DNA of 64,000 nt from Sporomusa sphaeroides DSM 2875 (lineage in GTDB: Bacteria > Bacillota > Negativicutes > Sporomusales > Sporomusaceae): positions 2,944,501-3,008,500 of the forward strand of contig NZ_CP146991.1 of the NCBI RefSeq assembly GCF_001941975.2. The letters run 5' to 3'. This document shows positions 38,538 through 46,461 of this stretch, one piece after another. Each line of letters begins with the position of its first letter. Position 1 is the first letter of the stretch. A program made the translations under genes and the position numbers. The notes below the pieces were generated by a model. It was not told the DNA's origin. It saw only the letters and a list, made by a program, of their open reading frames with translations, and made no database searches.

Positions 38538-39737
38538 TCATGACCCGATAAATCCTGCTAAATAATCATAGCCTTTCTTACCAATGAACTCATAATTCAA
38601 ATCAGCGTGCATTGAACCGCTCAAGCCGACATGCGGCAGCGGCACATACTGGATATTCTTTTGGCGTACCAGTGTTTGATACAAAGGGTCCCCAATAACT
38701 ATATCCGGCTGCCCTTCCCCTAGCCACTGAGCCAGTGAATGCTCGCATGTAAAAAAGCGGACACTGGAAAGCGATTCTTCTTGATAGACACTTTTCATAC
38801 GCCTATCGGTTTTTATCAGGCTGACTGGTTCAACAGAGGCAAGCCCAAAATCATTTTGCAAACAGGCGGCTATACAAGAAGCAAACAGCGGTTCGCCGAT
38901 CACCACGGCGCGTCGTGCCGACAGTGCCTTGCCAGTTTGGTCATATTGGTTCCGGCTTGTACGGCCGAGCGAGATGTCTGTCACCGCCTCCAATGTTTTA
39001 AACAACCGCCGCATACCCCACATTCCTATTGGCACATGTAAAACGTAAGGAATTGCATATTCTTGCTGCATATATTGAGCCAGCCCCGCGCCTTCATGCG
39101 ATACGACAATATTCAACGCGGCGGCGGACATGTTCTTAAAGTCGCCCAAATTCTTCTTTGCCAGCGGCGAACCGTTGATGGTAAGACCGCACGCTTCCAG
39201 TTCATCCATCAGTTCGGCTAGATGCGCCGGGCTGCCAAGACTGAGCGGCGTATACCCGATGATATTGACCTGGTTATTCTTTTTCTCCCGTTTCTCCAGA
39301 AAACGCTTCCCCAAGTCCAACAGCGTCTGATGAACACCGGAGTAGTAGTCCTTGAATCCCTCCGTAGAAAGCGCCATGGCCGGCAAGCCTGTCTGCCGGC
39401 TCAACTCATCGGCAACTGCCGCAATGTCGATCCCGGTCAACGCCGGTACAGGCGTACCAATAATAGCGGTAAATTCCGTCTGGCGGTTGTGCGCACAAAG
39501 AGTTTGTGCCTGCAGCAGGAATTCATCCGCCGCGCCCATGACGGCTTCCAACTCCCCCAGCTTGGAACAGAAAAACAAGGTCTGCCGCAAATCCCTGATC
39601 TCATCGCATTCGATGATTGCGCTGCTGCATCCGCCTGGCGAGTACAAAAGGGTAAGCGCCTGCATCGCATACAGAACCGAACATGCGCCTGAATAGTCGC
39701 TTGCCAGCGAAGGAAGGCGAGTTAATTTCATTGTCAT
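38538..39737 (-). CDS. nitrogenase component 1-like protein (NifK/NifN-like)
   Basis: 399 aa; the start overlaps the upstream stop. Oxidored_nitro features: N-terminal SGACSVLYAMQAL and SPGGCSSAI, then a region FTAIIGTPVPALTGIDI where true NifK has a Cys followed by (I/L)GDD; here the Cys is replaced by Pro. NIIGYTPLSLGSPAHL and VSHEGAGLAQYMQQEYAIPYV follow the family pattern. It is shorter than NifK (about 520 aa) and lacks the full P-cluster ligand set. This fits Nfl/BchN-B/CfbD-type enzymes that hold a simple [4Fe-4S] cluster. It presumably pairs with the 416-aa protein. Confidence 0.8.
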   Translation of the reverse strand: MTMKLTRLPSLASDYSGACSVLYAMQALTLLYSPGGCSSAIIECDEIRDLRQTLFFCSKLGELEAVMGAADEFLLQAQTLCAHNRQTEFTAIIGTPVPALTGIDIAAVADELSRQTGLPAMALSTEGFKDYYSGVHQTLLDLGKRFLEKREKKNNQVNIIGYTPLSLGSPAHLAELMDELEACGLTINGSPLAKKNLGDFKNMSAAALNIVVSHEGAGLAQYMQQEYAIPYVLHVPIGMWGMRRLFKTLEAVTDISLGRTSRNQYDQTGKALSARRAVVIGEPLFASCIAACLQNDFGLASVEPVSLIKTDRRMKSVYQEESLSSVRFFTCEHSLAQWLGEGQPDIVIGDPLYQTLVRQKNIQYVPLPHVGLSGSMHADLNYEFIGKKGYDYLAGFIGS

Positions 39738-40984
39738 CTCATCGCCTCCATAATTTCCGTGATTCCCTCATAACCGAAACGATAGTCGGCACTCACCAGA
39801 ATTTCTTTTGCTTTCGCACAGTAAAACGCTGCTTTTTCGCCAATGGCGACATCGATTTCAGCAAACCCGCCCGCCTGCGTTTCGCTGGTCACGTTTGAAA
39901 TCAGATATACCTGCGCCTGGCTTCCTATGGCGAGAAGCGCATTGATGTACGCCCTATCGTTTTTATTCACGGTATCCGCAAATATTGTGGAAACAGAAAA
40001 GCCAGCCAACGTCAGAGCATAGGCGAGTTCGAAAGACCTTGCGCCAATTCCCACCGCAATTTGTTTGCCTGCTAATGTCGCAGCAGTTTGTGCTGCCAAC
40101 TGATGATACGCTTTCGAATCCTGGCTGAAATCCCAGGTTGTATGTAGCGCCTTCATCAATGCCCCATAGCTGCCTTTGATCTCTTTCATATTGTAGCAGG
40201 CAGGCAGAAATACGAAAGGTATGTTCCAATTTTTCTGTATGCCCACTGCCAAGTCATAACCAAAGCGATCCAAGGCAATGTTCAGTTTGCCTGTTGTCAT
40301 TTCCTCAAATTGTTCGTAAGAGTCCAGCGCGGCAAATTCTCTGATTTCCCCGTCGGAACAGTAGTGCATAAGCATCTTTCTTAGTCCGGAAGTTTCAGCA
40401 AGCTTCCCGGCGTCTCCCAACAAGTGAATGCAGTTATTGCTTCCACTCCGGTTGCCTCGTTGCAGCAAATCGATAAAAATATCACACAGCCGCTCTTTGG
40501 GAAGCGTCCGTCGCCGGGAAAGCGGCCCCCGCTCAAAGACCTTCACCGGTATCCCGTGTTGACATTCTACGCGTCCGGTTATACTGGCAAAATCAGTGCC
40601 TGCAAGAATATCGGCACAAGTAACATACACAATGATCGCTCTTGATCGGCGCGAAGCCGCCAGGTCTGTAAGCGATTCTTCCAAATTTTGCAGATGATTG
40701 CCGGCAGTAAAATCATTGCTGGATATAGGGTGCAAAAACAAGCGTTCTTCCAACCTTTTTTTCGCAGCTCTGAAGTATAGCACCCGCGAACAAGAGGCAG
40801 GGCCTGCCGCTACTACGTCAATGCCCGGCACAGCCAAGGCCAGATTAACCAGTTCTCCACAGTCATCATCCGCTATGCCCCGGTCAAAAAAGCTATCGAG
40901 CGGTATTGTATCCGTCACAGCCGAAAGACTGATTTTTTCAATACTGTTGCTTCCCTGTTTATAACCCGCACAAGACAAATTCAT
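39734..40984 (-). CDS. nitrogenase component 1-like protein (NifD/NifE-like)
   Basis: 416 aa. Cys residues in AAGPASCSRVLYF and YVTCADILAGTDFASI match the two N-terminal cluster-ligand positions of NifD/NifE-like proteins. The rest follows the three-domain Rossmann plan (NCIHLLGDAGKLAETSGLRKML; VGIGARSFELAYAL). No second set of cofactor ligands as in FeMo-co proteins is obvious. The short spacing to the NifH-like gene and the overlap with its partner predict a heterotetramer reduced by the NifH-like protein. Confidence 0.82.
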   Translation of the reverse strand: MNLSCAGYKQGSNSIEKISLSAVTDTIPLDSFFDRGIADDDCGELVNLALAVPGIDVVAAGPASCSRVLYFRAAKKRLEERLFLHPISSNDFTAGNHLQNLEESLTDLAASRRSRAIIVYVTCADILAGTDFASITGRVECQHGIPVKVFERGPLSRRRTLPKERLCDIFIDLLQRGNRSGSNNCIHLLGDAGKLAETSGLRKMLMHYCSDGEIREFAALDSYEQFEEMTTGKLNIALDRFGYDLAVGIQKNWNIPFVFLPACYNMKEIKGSYGALMKALHTTWDFSQDSKAYHQLAAQTAATLAGKQIAVGIGARSFELAYALTLAGFSVSTIFADTVNKNDRAYINALLAIGSQAQVYLISNVTSETQAGGFAEIDVAIGEKAAFYCAKAKEILVSADYRFGYEGITEIMEAMR

Positions 40985-41008
40985 TTCCTCCCATTTCCGG
41001 CCCCGCTA

Positions 41009-41860
41009 TTATGCTTTTGCCAATTCCAGATCAAGCATATAGTGACTGAATTTTTCCAGTTCATCATCATTCAGCGCTTTTATGTGCGTTTGACCCTGAT
41101 GTTTAGCAATGACCCCCGCCAGTTCTTTAAAGAAACCAGCGGCTTCTGAATCCGGATACTTTTCCAGCACGGTTTTGCCTGCCAGTTCTGACAGGGTTAT
41201 TTCCCGGCTGAATGGGACATCGGCCACTACCTGCGTACCTGTCAATAAGGCAAACTGCTCCACTGCCTCGCGCTTCGACTCACCGGTTCTACAATTGTGA
41301 ATTAATCCCCCCAGCGTCACGGACCGTGCCCCCTGGCTTCTGCTAATCGCTTTCATGATGTTATTGGCAGCATATAGCGACATGAACTCCGCTGATGTCA
41401 CAATATAAACGGTATCTGCATATCTTTCGCGCATCGGAACTGAAAAGCCGCCACACACAACATCGCCCAACACGTCATAGATAACAGCGTCCCAGCCCTC
41501 ACGCCAGAGCTCCAGGTACTTCAATTCCTCCATCATGGTGATGATTCCCCTGCCGGCGCAGCCAATGCCAGCCTCAGGCCCTCCCGCCTCGATGCAGTCA
41601 ACACCGCCGAAACCCGGAAAAACAATATCGTTCCTGTCAATCCCCTCTGGTTTTATCTGCAATTGTTGCAACACGGTAGGAATTTTACGCCCCACCAGGC
41701 AACGTGCGGAATCCGCCTTTGGATCGCACCCGATATGTAAAGTCTTACAGCCTTGGCTCGCCAGCGCTGCGGAAACATTGGCGGAAACTGTGGATTTGCC
41801 AATTCCGCCTTTGCCATAAAACGCAATCTTTAAACAGTCTTTCTCATTTTGTGGATTCAT
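41009..41860 (-). CDS. NifH-like ATP-dependent reductase
   Basis: 283 aa from the ATG at 41860. P-loop YGKGGIGKST, switch I-type CDPKADSARC, cluster Cys residues in GIGCAGRG and DVLGDVVCGGF, as in nitrogenase iron proteins; it is a dimer bridging one [4Fe-4S] cluster. It hydrolyses ATP to hand single electrons to the adjacent component 1-like proteins. No nifB, nifEN pair or molybdate genes accompany it, so nitrogen fixation is unlikely. Confidence 0.9.
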   Translation of the reverse strand: MNPQNEKDCLKIAFYGKGGIGKSTVSANVSAALASQGCKTLHIGCDPKADSARCLVGRKIPTVLQQLQIKPEGIDRNDIVFPGFGGVDCIEAGGPEAGIGCAGRGIITMMEELKYLELWREGWDAVIYDVLGDVVCGGFSVPMRERYADTVYIVTSAEFMSLYAANNIMKAISRSQGARSVTLGGLIHNCRTGESKREAVEQFALLTGTQVVADVPFSREITLSELAGKTVLEKYPDSEAAGFFKELAGVIAKHQGQTHIKALNDDELEKFSHYMLDLELAKA

Positions 41861-42025
41861 GCACATTCCTTTCTATTGCCAAACGGCTGCAACAGTCAGC
41901 CTTTTGGCAACCCCCACTGCAGCCGGAATTCATTGCGTACAAACAATATCACTGACAACGCAAACTACGCATCAACTAGAAATTTTTGCTTGCAAAATTA
42001 CACGTTTACATCCGGTAATTTCCTG

Positions 42026-43126
42026 TTAGAATTTATAATCTAATTGCAGACGATAGACCTGATCTTCCACTTGTGCGCTTGACGGGGTTGTTTTCCCATG
42101 GTTTTGCGGATTATATTTTTCATAGAATAACGTTGCTGTTAGCTCGGGAGTTAACTGGCGCTTGGCGCTAAGAGCCCAGTAGGTAAAGTCGCCGATATTA
42201 ATATTTTTGGTACGCATCATCGATATTCCACGCGCCGTATTCGTGCAAGAGTTATAGTCCAGCGCATTTTGCTCTATATTTCGATACTCGACCGCATACT
42301 GCATATCGCCGACCTTTTTTGTTTCCGGAGTCTTAGCAATCAGTTTATAGGCTTTATCGTGCGTATCGGCAAGACCCCAGATATACTCAGCGCCGGTATA
42401 TAAATAATTATTGAATAATTTCGTGTTGGCTGTCACGGAATAACCCGTTTTGCTGCCGTTTTTCACACCATACTTGCTTACATCAGCAGCAGATACATAA
42501 GAATCGGTAGTATAGACCATTCCCCCGACTTTGAAAGCGCCAACCGGTCCAATAGCCGCAATCCCTTTTACATTGTAATTCGCGCCATCGTCAGTACGAG
42601 CGTTTAAATTCCCATAAAAAGAAGTCACGTTTGTTTTACCAATTTTGTTTTGGAATTTAGCCCCTTGTAAAGACGGGAAATTCTTTGCGTTACCACCATC
42701 CGGGCGGTTTCCCGCCGCTGGATAACCAGCATCGCCAGGCGTGTGGCCATCATCCATGCTAACCGCAAGTCCTTCAAACATACTAAACACCTGGCGACCA
42801 ATCGTAGCATTCCAGTCCGGTTGCTTGTATGTTAAGCTGGCAACGGAAATCTGCACGTCATCGACATTAGGCGGAGCATCTCCAAACAGTGAATCACCAG
42901 CTACCACCCTTGTATTGAATGACCATTCCGGGCTTAGCTTATATCCTAAATTTAAACGGATACGGTATTTATTCGCGTTAAAGTCTGGTTGATTATAGTT
43001 CGTTTGTTTATCAAACCGTAACCTGATGTCGCCATTTACAGTTAAAGAATCATTTTCCGCTGCAAAAGCCGTGGCTCCTGTCCCTAAGGCAACCATCAAC
43101 GTCAACAACAAAATACTTTTTTTCAT
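42026..43126 (-). CDS. outer-membrane porin, Negativicutes type
   Basis: 366 aa with a clear signal peptide (MKKSILLLTLMVALG, cleavage after AFA) and a beta-barrel composition: alternating strands such as WSFNTRVVAGDS, YSVTANTKLFNNYLYTGAEY and a final strand VYRLQLDYKF ending in Phe, as needed by the BAM machinery. It is the first gene after the cobalamin riboswitch and its terminators. As part of the operon it probably lets the ABC importer's ligand cross the outer membrane. It is direct evidence for a diderm cell envelope. Confidence 0.88.
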   Translation of the reverse strand: MKKSILLLTLMVALGTGATAFAAENDSLTVNGDIRLRFDKQTNYNQPDFNANKYRIRLNLGYKLSPEWSFNTRVVAGDSLFGDAPPNVDDVQISVASLTYKQPDWNATIGRQVFSMFEGLAVSMDDGHTPGDAGYPAAGNRPDGGNAKNFPSLQGAKFQNKIGKTNVTSFYGNLNARTDDGANYNVKGIAAIGPVGAFKVGGMVYTTDSYVSAADVSKYGVKNGSKTGYSVTANTKLFNNYLYTGAEYIWGLADTHDKAYKLIAKTPETKKVGDMQYAVEYRNIEQNALDYNSCTNTARGISMMRTKNINIGDFTYWALSAKRQLTPELTATLFYEKYNPQNHGKTTPSSAQVEDQVYRLQLDYKF

Positions 43127-43283
43127 TCTGCTATTTCTCTCCCTTGTTTCTTGATACTGCTATAACAAGCCATATTCCCCTCAGACGTAACTACAGTTTT
43201 GCGTGAGCGCCTTTCTTGTGTCAATAACTCACCTCTCTTAAACCTTCCACCTTAACTGGACAACGTCCATACCTACTACGAAT

Positions 43284-43313
43284 AAAAAAATCTCCCGGCC
43301 ATCGGCGGGAGAT
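43284..43313 (-). terminator. terminator 2 between cobalamin riboswitch and porin
   Basis: TCTCCCG / CGGGAGA hairpin at 43291-43313 followed on the minus strand by seven T. It lies downstream of another terminator, so two consecutive stops separate the riboswitch from the coding region. Confidence 0.8.
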
Positions 43314-43336
43314 AGAAAGAGTACCCCTTGTTGTAT

Positions 43337-43366
43337 TAAAAAATCCCGGCGCAAAACGCCGGGAAG
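43337..43366 (-). terminator. terminator 1 after cobalamin riboswitch
   Basis: CCCGGCG / CGCCGGG stem (43345-43363) with TTTTTT on the minus strand. Placed about 40 nt after the aptamer, it is the likely expression platform. Confidence 0.8.
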
Positions 43367-43399
43367 AAATACCATACAACATGTATGTACTTAACCCCC

Positions 43400-43595
43400 T
43401 CCCTATCGCTCGTAGGTAAAACGGTGATTGACAGACAGGCAGTTCTCCTGGCTCTAGATCATCGCTTGTCCAAACCTTCCCAAGACGCGTGTCTCAGTGG
43501 CATACTTTGGATTCGCTCCCTATTACAGTGGCGGGACCGCGCCGGCGTTACACCGGTCTTCCCTATTAAGCCCTTGCGGGCACCTATCTTAACGC
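43400..43595 (-). promoter_or_regulatory. cobalamin riboswitch controlling the porin/nitrogenase-like operon
   Basis: On the minus strand the consensus blocks appear in order: AGGTGCCC, TTAATAGGGAA, GGTGTAACGCCGGCGCGG, TCCCGCCACTGT, GCCACTG, GGGAAGG, and AGAGCCAGGAGAACTGCC. This is the adenosylcobalamin aptamer with B12 box. Binding of cobalamin would favour the terminators downstream and lower expression of the operon when B12 is plentiful. Confidence 0.93.
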
Positions 43596-43637
43596 TATTT
43601 AATTATCCTGAAAGGTTAATACTCCATTATTCGTTTC

Positions 43638-43667
43638 ATAATAGCATTTTTTGTAATGATGTGTCAA
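43638..43667 (-). promoter_or_regulatory. promoter of the minus-strand cobalamin riboswitch
   Basis: TTGACA (43662-43667), 18 bp, TATTAT (43638-43643) on the minus strand, about 45 bp before the aptamer. The divergent promoter at 43801-43830 has the same boxes and spacing. Confidence 0.75.
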
Positions 43668-43800
43668 TTTCTTTTGTAGTTTTTACATTTTTTGAGCGTC
43701 GCTTAAGTACTGATGCTTATGTACTGATTCAACCGGTATAAATCCTGATGCCGCATCAATTTACATTTTAAAGATCAATAATCGCCAAAATCTTCAACAA

Positions 43801-43830
43801 TTGACATTCAATAAACAAAAGTGCTATTAT
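43801..43830 (+). promoter_or_regulatory. promoter of the plus-strand cobalamin riboswitch
   Basis: TTGACA (43801-43806), 18 bp, TATTAT (43825-43830). Confidence 0.75.
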
Positions 43831-43867
43831 GATTGCAATTTAGAAAATACAATTGCATATGATCGAA

Positions 43868-44052
43868 ATAGGTGCCCTACGGGCTTAATAGGGAAGTTTG
43901 GTGTAAAACCAACACGGTCCCGCCGCTGTGACGGAGAGCAAACCTGCATAATGCCACTGGATATCCCGGGAAGGCGCAGGTAAGCAATGACCCTAAGTCA
44001 GAAGAACTGCCTATTTAAAAGTCACCGTTTGACCCACGAGCGATGGGAAGGC
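43868..44052 (+). promoter_or_regulatory. second cobalamin riboswitch, no gene downstream
   Basis: Plus-strand blocks AGGTGCCC, TTAATAGGGAA, GGTGTAAAACC, GGTCCCGCCGCTGTGA, TGCCACTGG, GGGAAGG and AGTCAGAAGAACTGCC form a complete aptamer. A terminator follows at 44075-44105 and beyond it all genes run on the other strand, so it now controls nothing visible. Confidence 0.92.
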
Positions 44053-44074
44053 GATTATGAGAGTAATCATTTTT

Positions 44075-44105
44075 CCCGGCTATTATTTATGCCGGGATTT
44101 TTATT
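44075..44105 (+). terminator. terminator of the orphan cobalamin riboswitch
   Basis: CCCGGC (44075-44080) pairs with GCCGGG (44091-44096), followed by ATTTTTATT. Likely the ligand-dependent stop of the upstream aptamer. Confidence 0.8.
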
Positions 44106-44128
44106 CGGACTGAGTCCTCTTATAGCGT

Positions 44129-44162
44129 AACCCTCCCTTTGCAAGTTCAGGGAGGGTTTTGT
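44129..44162 (+). terminator. rho-independent terminator
   Basis: A perfect 10-bp stem AACCCTCCCT / AGGGAGGGTT with T-rich tail, 25 bp after the previous terminator. It may belong to a lost riboswitch-controlled gene. Confidence 0.7.
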
Positions 44163-44205
44163 CGTACCAATCACTCACTTTACTACTGCTGCAATTAAAA
44201 ATATA

Positions 44206-44230
44206 GAAGCACACCGTTTCGGCGTGCTTC
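44206..44230 (-). terminator. terminator of the YvrJ/DUF2922 operon
   Basis: GAAGCACACC / GGCGTGCTTC stem with TATATTTTT on the minus strand, directly after the last small gene (stop at 44237). Confidence 0.75.
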
Positions 44231-44236
44231 CGTCGT

Positions 44237-44389
44237 TTATAAGGCATGCAGTTTTCGGGCGGTAATCACTAGTCCGAGAATATCCCGGATAATTTTCAGC
44301 CGTTCGGGATGTTCTTTATCGATATCCTCCGGCAAAGCTTCCAACACCGCATCAATGGTAGTAAGCAGGACGTCAAGCGTCTTGAGCAC
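44237..44389 (-). CDS. 50-aa small protein, last gene of the DUF1659 operon
   Basis: GTG start at 44389 inside the end of the preceding gene with AAGGAGG close upstream. The sequence is helical (VLEALPEDIDKEHPERLKI, IRDILGLVITARKL). Translational overlap with its neighbour and an immediate terminator support it. Function unknown. Confidence 0.5.
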   Translation of the reverse strand: MLKTLDVLLTTIDAVLEALPEDIDKEHPERLKIIRDILGLVITARKLHAL

Positions 44390-44555
44390 GCGCCTCCTTG
44401 TCCGGGTTTGCGTTTGTTCGTCTTTTTAGAGATGCAGTCATTGCCTCAGCTGTTAAATCCTCCTCGCGCACCAAAGCGCTCTCCAACTCTGCTTCTGCCG
44501 CCTCAATCCGTTCCGCATCAACCGGTGGCGGACCATAGACTGTTTTCAGCATCAT
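44373..44555 (-). CDS. 60-aa small acidic protein in the DUF1659 operon
   Basis: The start ATG at 44555 shares ATGA with the YvrJ stop. The sequence is Glu/Ala rich (DAERIEAAEAELESALVREE) and probably one helix. Tail overlaps the next small gene by 17 bp. No family recognised. Confidence 0.55.
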   Translation of the reverse strand: MMLKTVYGPPPVDAERIEAAEAELESALVREEDLTAEAMTASLKRRTNANPDKEARAQDA

Positions 44556-44707
44556 TTTTTCATGACCTCCATCCTTTCGACGCAATAACACATTTTGTTG
44601 ATCGCGCTGGTCAGTTCGGTCAGGCGCTTTTCCAGTCTGACCAAAAGATAGAAGGCCACTACCATAGGAAAACCATAGGTCGCCGTCAGGCGGGCCAGCT
44701 CTTCCAT
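44552..44707 (-). CDS. YvrJ family protein
   Basis: 51 aa from the ATG at 44707 preceded by AGGAGAGGAGG-like sequence. It has the family pattern MEEL...YGFPMVVAFYLLVRLEKRL followed by a short charged helix: one transmembrane segment and a cytoplasmic tail. YvrJ genes typically lie next to DUF1659 and DUF2922 genes in Firmicutes, as here. Role unknown; small holin-like activity has been considered for such peptides. Confidence 0.8.
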   Translation of the reverse strand: MEELARLTATYGFPMVVAFYLLVRLEKRLTELTSAINKMCYCVERMEVMKK

Positions 44708-44729
44708 TTGCAGGGCCTCCTCTCCTGTT

Positions 44730-44954
44730 TTAGGTTAACTCGGTAATGGCCAACTGGCGAATTTGCGCTTCCTTGGCAGCCATCAGATCGCCGCTGGTGC
44801 TGGAAAACACGTTTTTGGCAATGATAGTGGCCATCACTGCCTGCACGGCAGCTAGTGTCAGACCGTCCTTCGGATCTTTCACAACCACTGTCACTTCCTT
44901 AGCGCCAGCTGTCGTAAAAACCATTTCTAGCGTCTTCGTATTAGTATCAGCCAT
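44730..44954 (-). CDS. DUF2922 family protein
   Basis: 74 aa; KTLEMVFTTAGAKEVTVVVKDPKDGLT and VQAVMATIIAKNVF match the DUF2922 pattern. It sits between the DUF1659 and YvrJ genes, the conserved order. Cellular role unknown. Confidence 0.82.
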   Translation of the reverse strand: MADTNTKTLEMVFTTAGAKEVTVVVKDPKDGLTLAAVQAVMATIIAKNVFSSTSGDLMAAKEAQIRQLAITELT

Positions 44955-45003
44955 CGGTCTGTCCTCCTTTCCTTTTCTTGTTGCTGTTTAAGCGTCCTTA
45001 TCC

Positions 45004-45225
45004 TTACTGATTAACCAGATAGGCATTATCCACCCGGGCAATATCCGCCACCGGATAGGACTGCAGCCCCATCAGCGCTTGCGCCACATCGAACAAATCC
45101 TGGTCAGTCGCCGTTGCCTTGCCGGTGTAATTCCGGGTTACATACGCCGGACTGCCGGAGGTTGTTACGCCCTTTTGCAACTTAATGGCAATGGTGCTGC
45201 TCTGCGGCATTTTTACTACAGCCAT
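45004..45225 (-). CDS. DUF1659 family protein
   Basis: 73 aa from the ATG at 45225 with AAGGAGG upstream. IAIKLQKG, TRNYTGKATATDQDLFDVAQALMGLQ fits DUF1659. First gene of the small-protein operon, preceded by a structured leader and promoter. Confidence 0.82.
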   Translation of the reverse strand: MAVVKMPQSSTIAIKLQKGVTTSGSPAYVTRNYTGKATATDQDLFDVAQALMGLQSYPVADIARVDNAYLVNQ

Positions 45226-45261
45226 TATTGTGTGCCTCCTTTCTTCTACGATTTCCAACGC

Positions 45262-45362
45262 AAAAGGCACACCCCGGGAGGTGTGCCTGTCTGCGCCTGG
45301 AACGGATTATGACAAGCGCGGGGTAAAACTCGCGCGGGTCACCACGTTTCGCCCGTTCCAGG
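45262..45362 (-). promoter_or_regulatory. structured leader with attenuator-like hairpin before DUF1659
   Basis: A perfect 10-bp stem (45296-45305 with 45353-45362) encloses a GCGCG/CGCGC inner stem. It is followed on the minus strand by the AGGCACACC/GGTGTGCCT hairpin (45265-45288) with a TTTT tail, about 40 bp before the gene start. The pair looks like a cis-acting attenuator. Confidence 0.55.
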
Positions 45363-45385
45363 AGCGATTATTGTATTTTGTAATT

Positions 45386-45414
45386 ATTATACATTCATTC
45401 TGCAATGTTGTAAA
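45386..45414 (-). promoter_or_regulatory. promoter of the DUF1659/DUF2922/YvrJ operon
   Basis: TTTACA (45409-45414), 17 bp, TATAAT (45386-45391) on the minus strand. Confidence 0.75.
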
Positions 45415-45507
45415 GTACCTTCTTGCAACGCCCCTGGTCGGCTGCAGCCGACAGAACAGACCATCCCATAGCGGCAGGACCAGCGCAGTGCCCAACCCGG
45501 GCGGCTA

Positions 45508-46044
45508 TTAGCTGGCAAAATAGTCCGCCAGCCCAGCAGCTATGGCTACCGCCGCCGCCAGTTGGCCGGCATAACCGGTCAACAGCCGCCGGTCAGCCTC
45601 ATTTGAGATAAAGGCTACCTCCACTAGTGCCGCCGGGCAGTCCGTTTCCCTAAGCACCTGGAAATTGGCCTCCTTGACGCCCCGGTCGGCCGTCCCCATT
45701 TCGGCCACCAGCCGGCTCTGCAGGCAGGACGCCAGTCGCTTGCCCCGCACGCTGCCCGGATAATGATAGACCTCCGTGCCATGGGCGGCCGGGCTCTCGA
45801 CGCTGTTGGCGTGAAGGCTGATAAACACGTCCGCCTCGTTAGCATTGGCCAGCTCTGCCCGGAACGCCAACCCGTCATTTGCAATATTGCCGGTCCGGGT
45901 CAGTAAAACATCATGGCCTGCCTCATACAACAGTTCGGTTAGCAGCTTGGCAATGGCCAGCGCCACATCGCACTCCCGCACGCCGGTGGCGCAGGCCCCT
46001 GGTTCCACCGGCCCGGAATGGCCGGGGTCAATGACAATTTTCAT
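45508..46044 (-). CDS. N-acetylmuramoyl-L-alanine amidase (Amidase_3)
   Basis: 178 aa from the ATG at 46044 behind GGGAGGGG; a longer frame to 46383 runs into GC-rich repeat B and is not used. Zn-site residues: His in IDPGHSG, Glu in VRECDVALA, His in ISLHANS and catalytic Glu in ALVEVAFISN. It cleaves the lactyl-Ala bond of peptidoglycan. No signal peptide or cell-wall domain is seen, so release would need a holin-like helper. Such an amidase commonly accompanies the DUF1659/DUF2922/YvrJ set. Confidence 0.9.
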   Translation of the reverse strand: MKIVIDPGHSGPVEPGACATGVRECDVALAIAKLLTELLYEAGHDVLLTRTGNIANDGLAFRAELANANEADVFISLHANSVESPAAHGTEVYHYPGSVRGKRLASCLQSRLVAEMGTADRGVKEANFQVLRETDCPAALVEVAFISNEADRRLLTGYAGQLAAAVAIAAGLADYFAS

Positions 46045-46124
46045 AAAAATCCCCTCCCGTTGTCGTATCGTCTTCACAATTCCACCCGCTGCCAAGTAGG
46101 ATAACACCTCCACACACGTAAGCC

Positions 46125-46395
46125 CGCTCCGCATCCCTGCGGGCGGCGCTGCAGCCGCTGACGCGTCTTCCGCCTGCCGTCCTCGGGCTGCTCCGCTCAG
46201 TGCCAATAAAACGGATACCGCTCTATGTCCGGCCGTCCGCTCCTTGCGGCGTTTCGCTAACGCTCCACTCTCCTCATCCGCTCCCGTCCGGCCACCGCTA
46301 ACGCTTAGAGCCGTATCCTGCTGGGCGACAACTCGGCAGACTAGGCAGGGGGAGCAGGCCCGAACGCTCCTTATCACTCGCACTCCGGCCTGCCG
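46125..46395 (-). repeat. GC-rich repeat B, copy 2
   Basis: Inverted counterpart of 35090-35410, without the AT-rich insertion. It lies upstream of the amidase in a 575-bp non-coding stretch. Confidence 0.75.
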
Positions 46396-46461
46396 GGAGT
46401 AACCAGGGGAACGTCCACCTATCCCTAACCCTTCCCTGTCTTAGGGAAGGGGAGGCGGCCA

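Noticed and set aside
38538-41860. A nitrogen-fixation nifHDK cluster
   Set aside because: The proteins are too short, the partner lacks a P-cluster Cys position, and no nifB, nifEN or molybdate genes are present.
45508-46383. 291-aa amidase start
   Set aside because: The upstream 113 codons translate GC-rich repeat B; the ATG at 46044 has an ideal ribosome binding site and begins exactly at the amidase domain.
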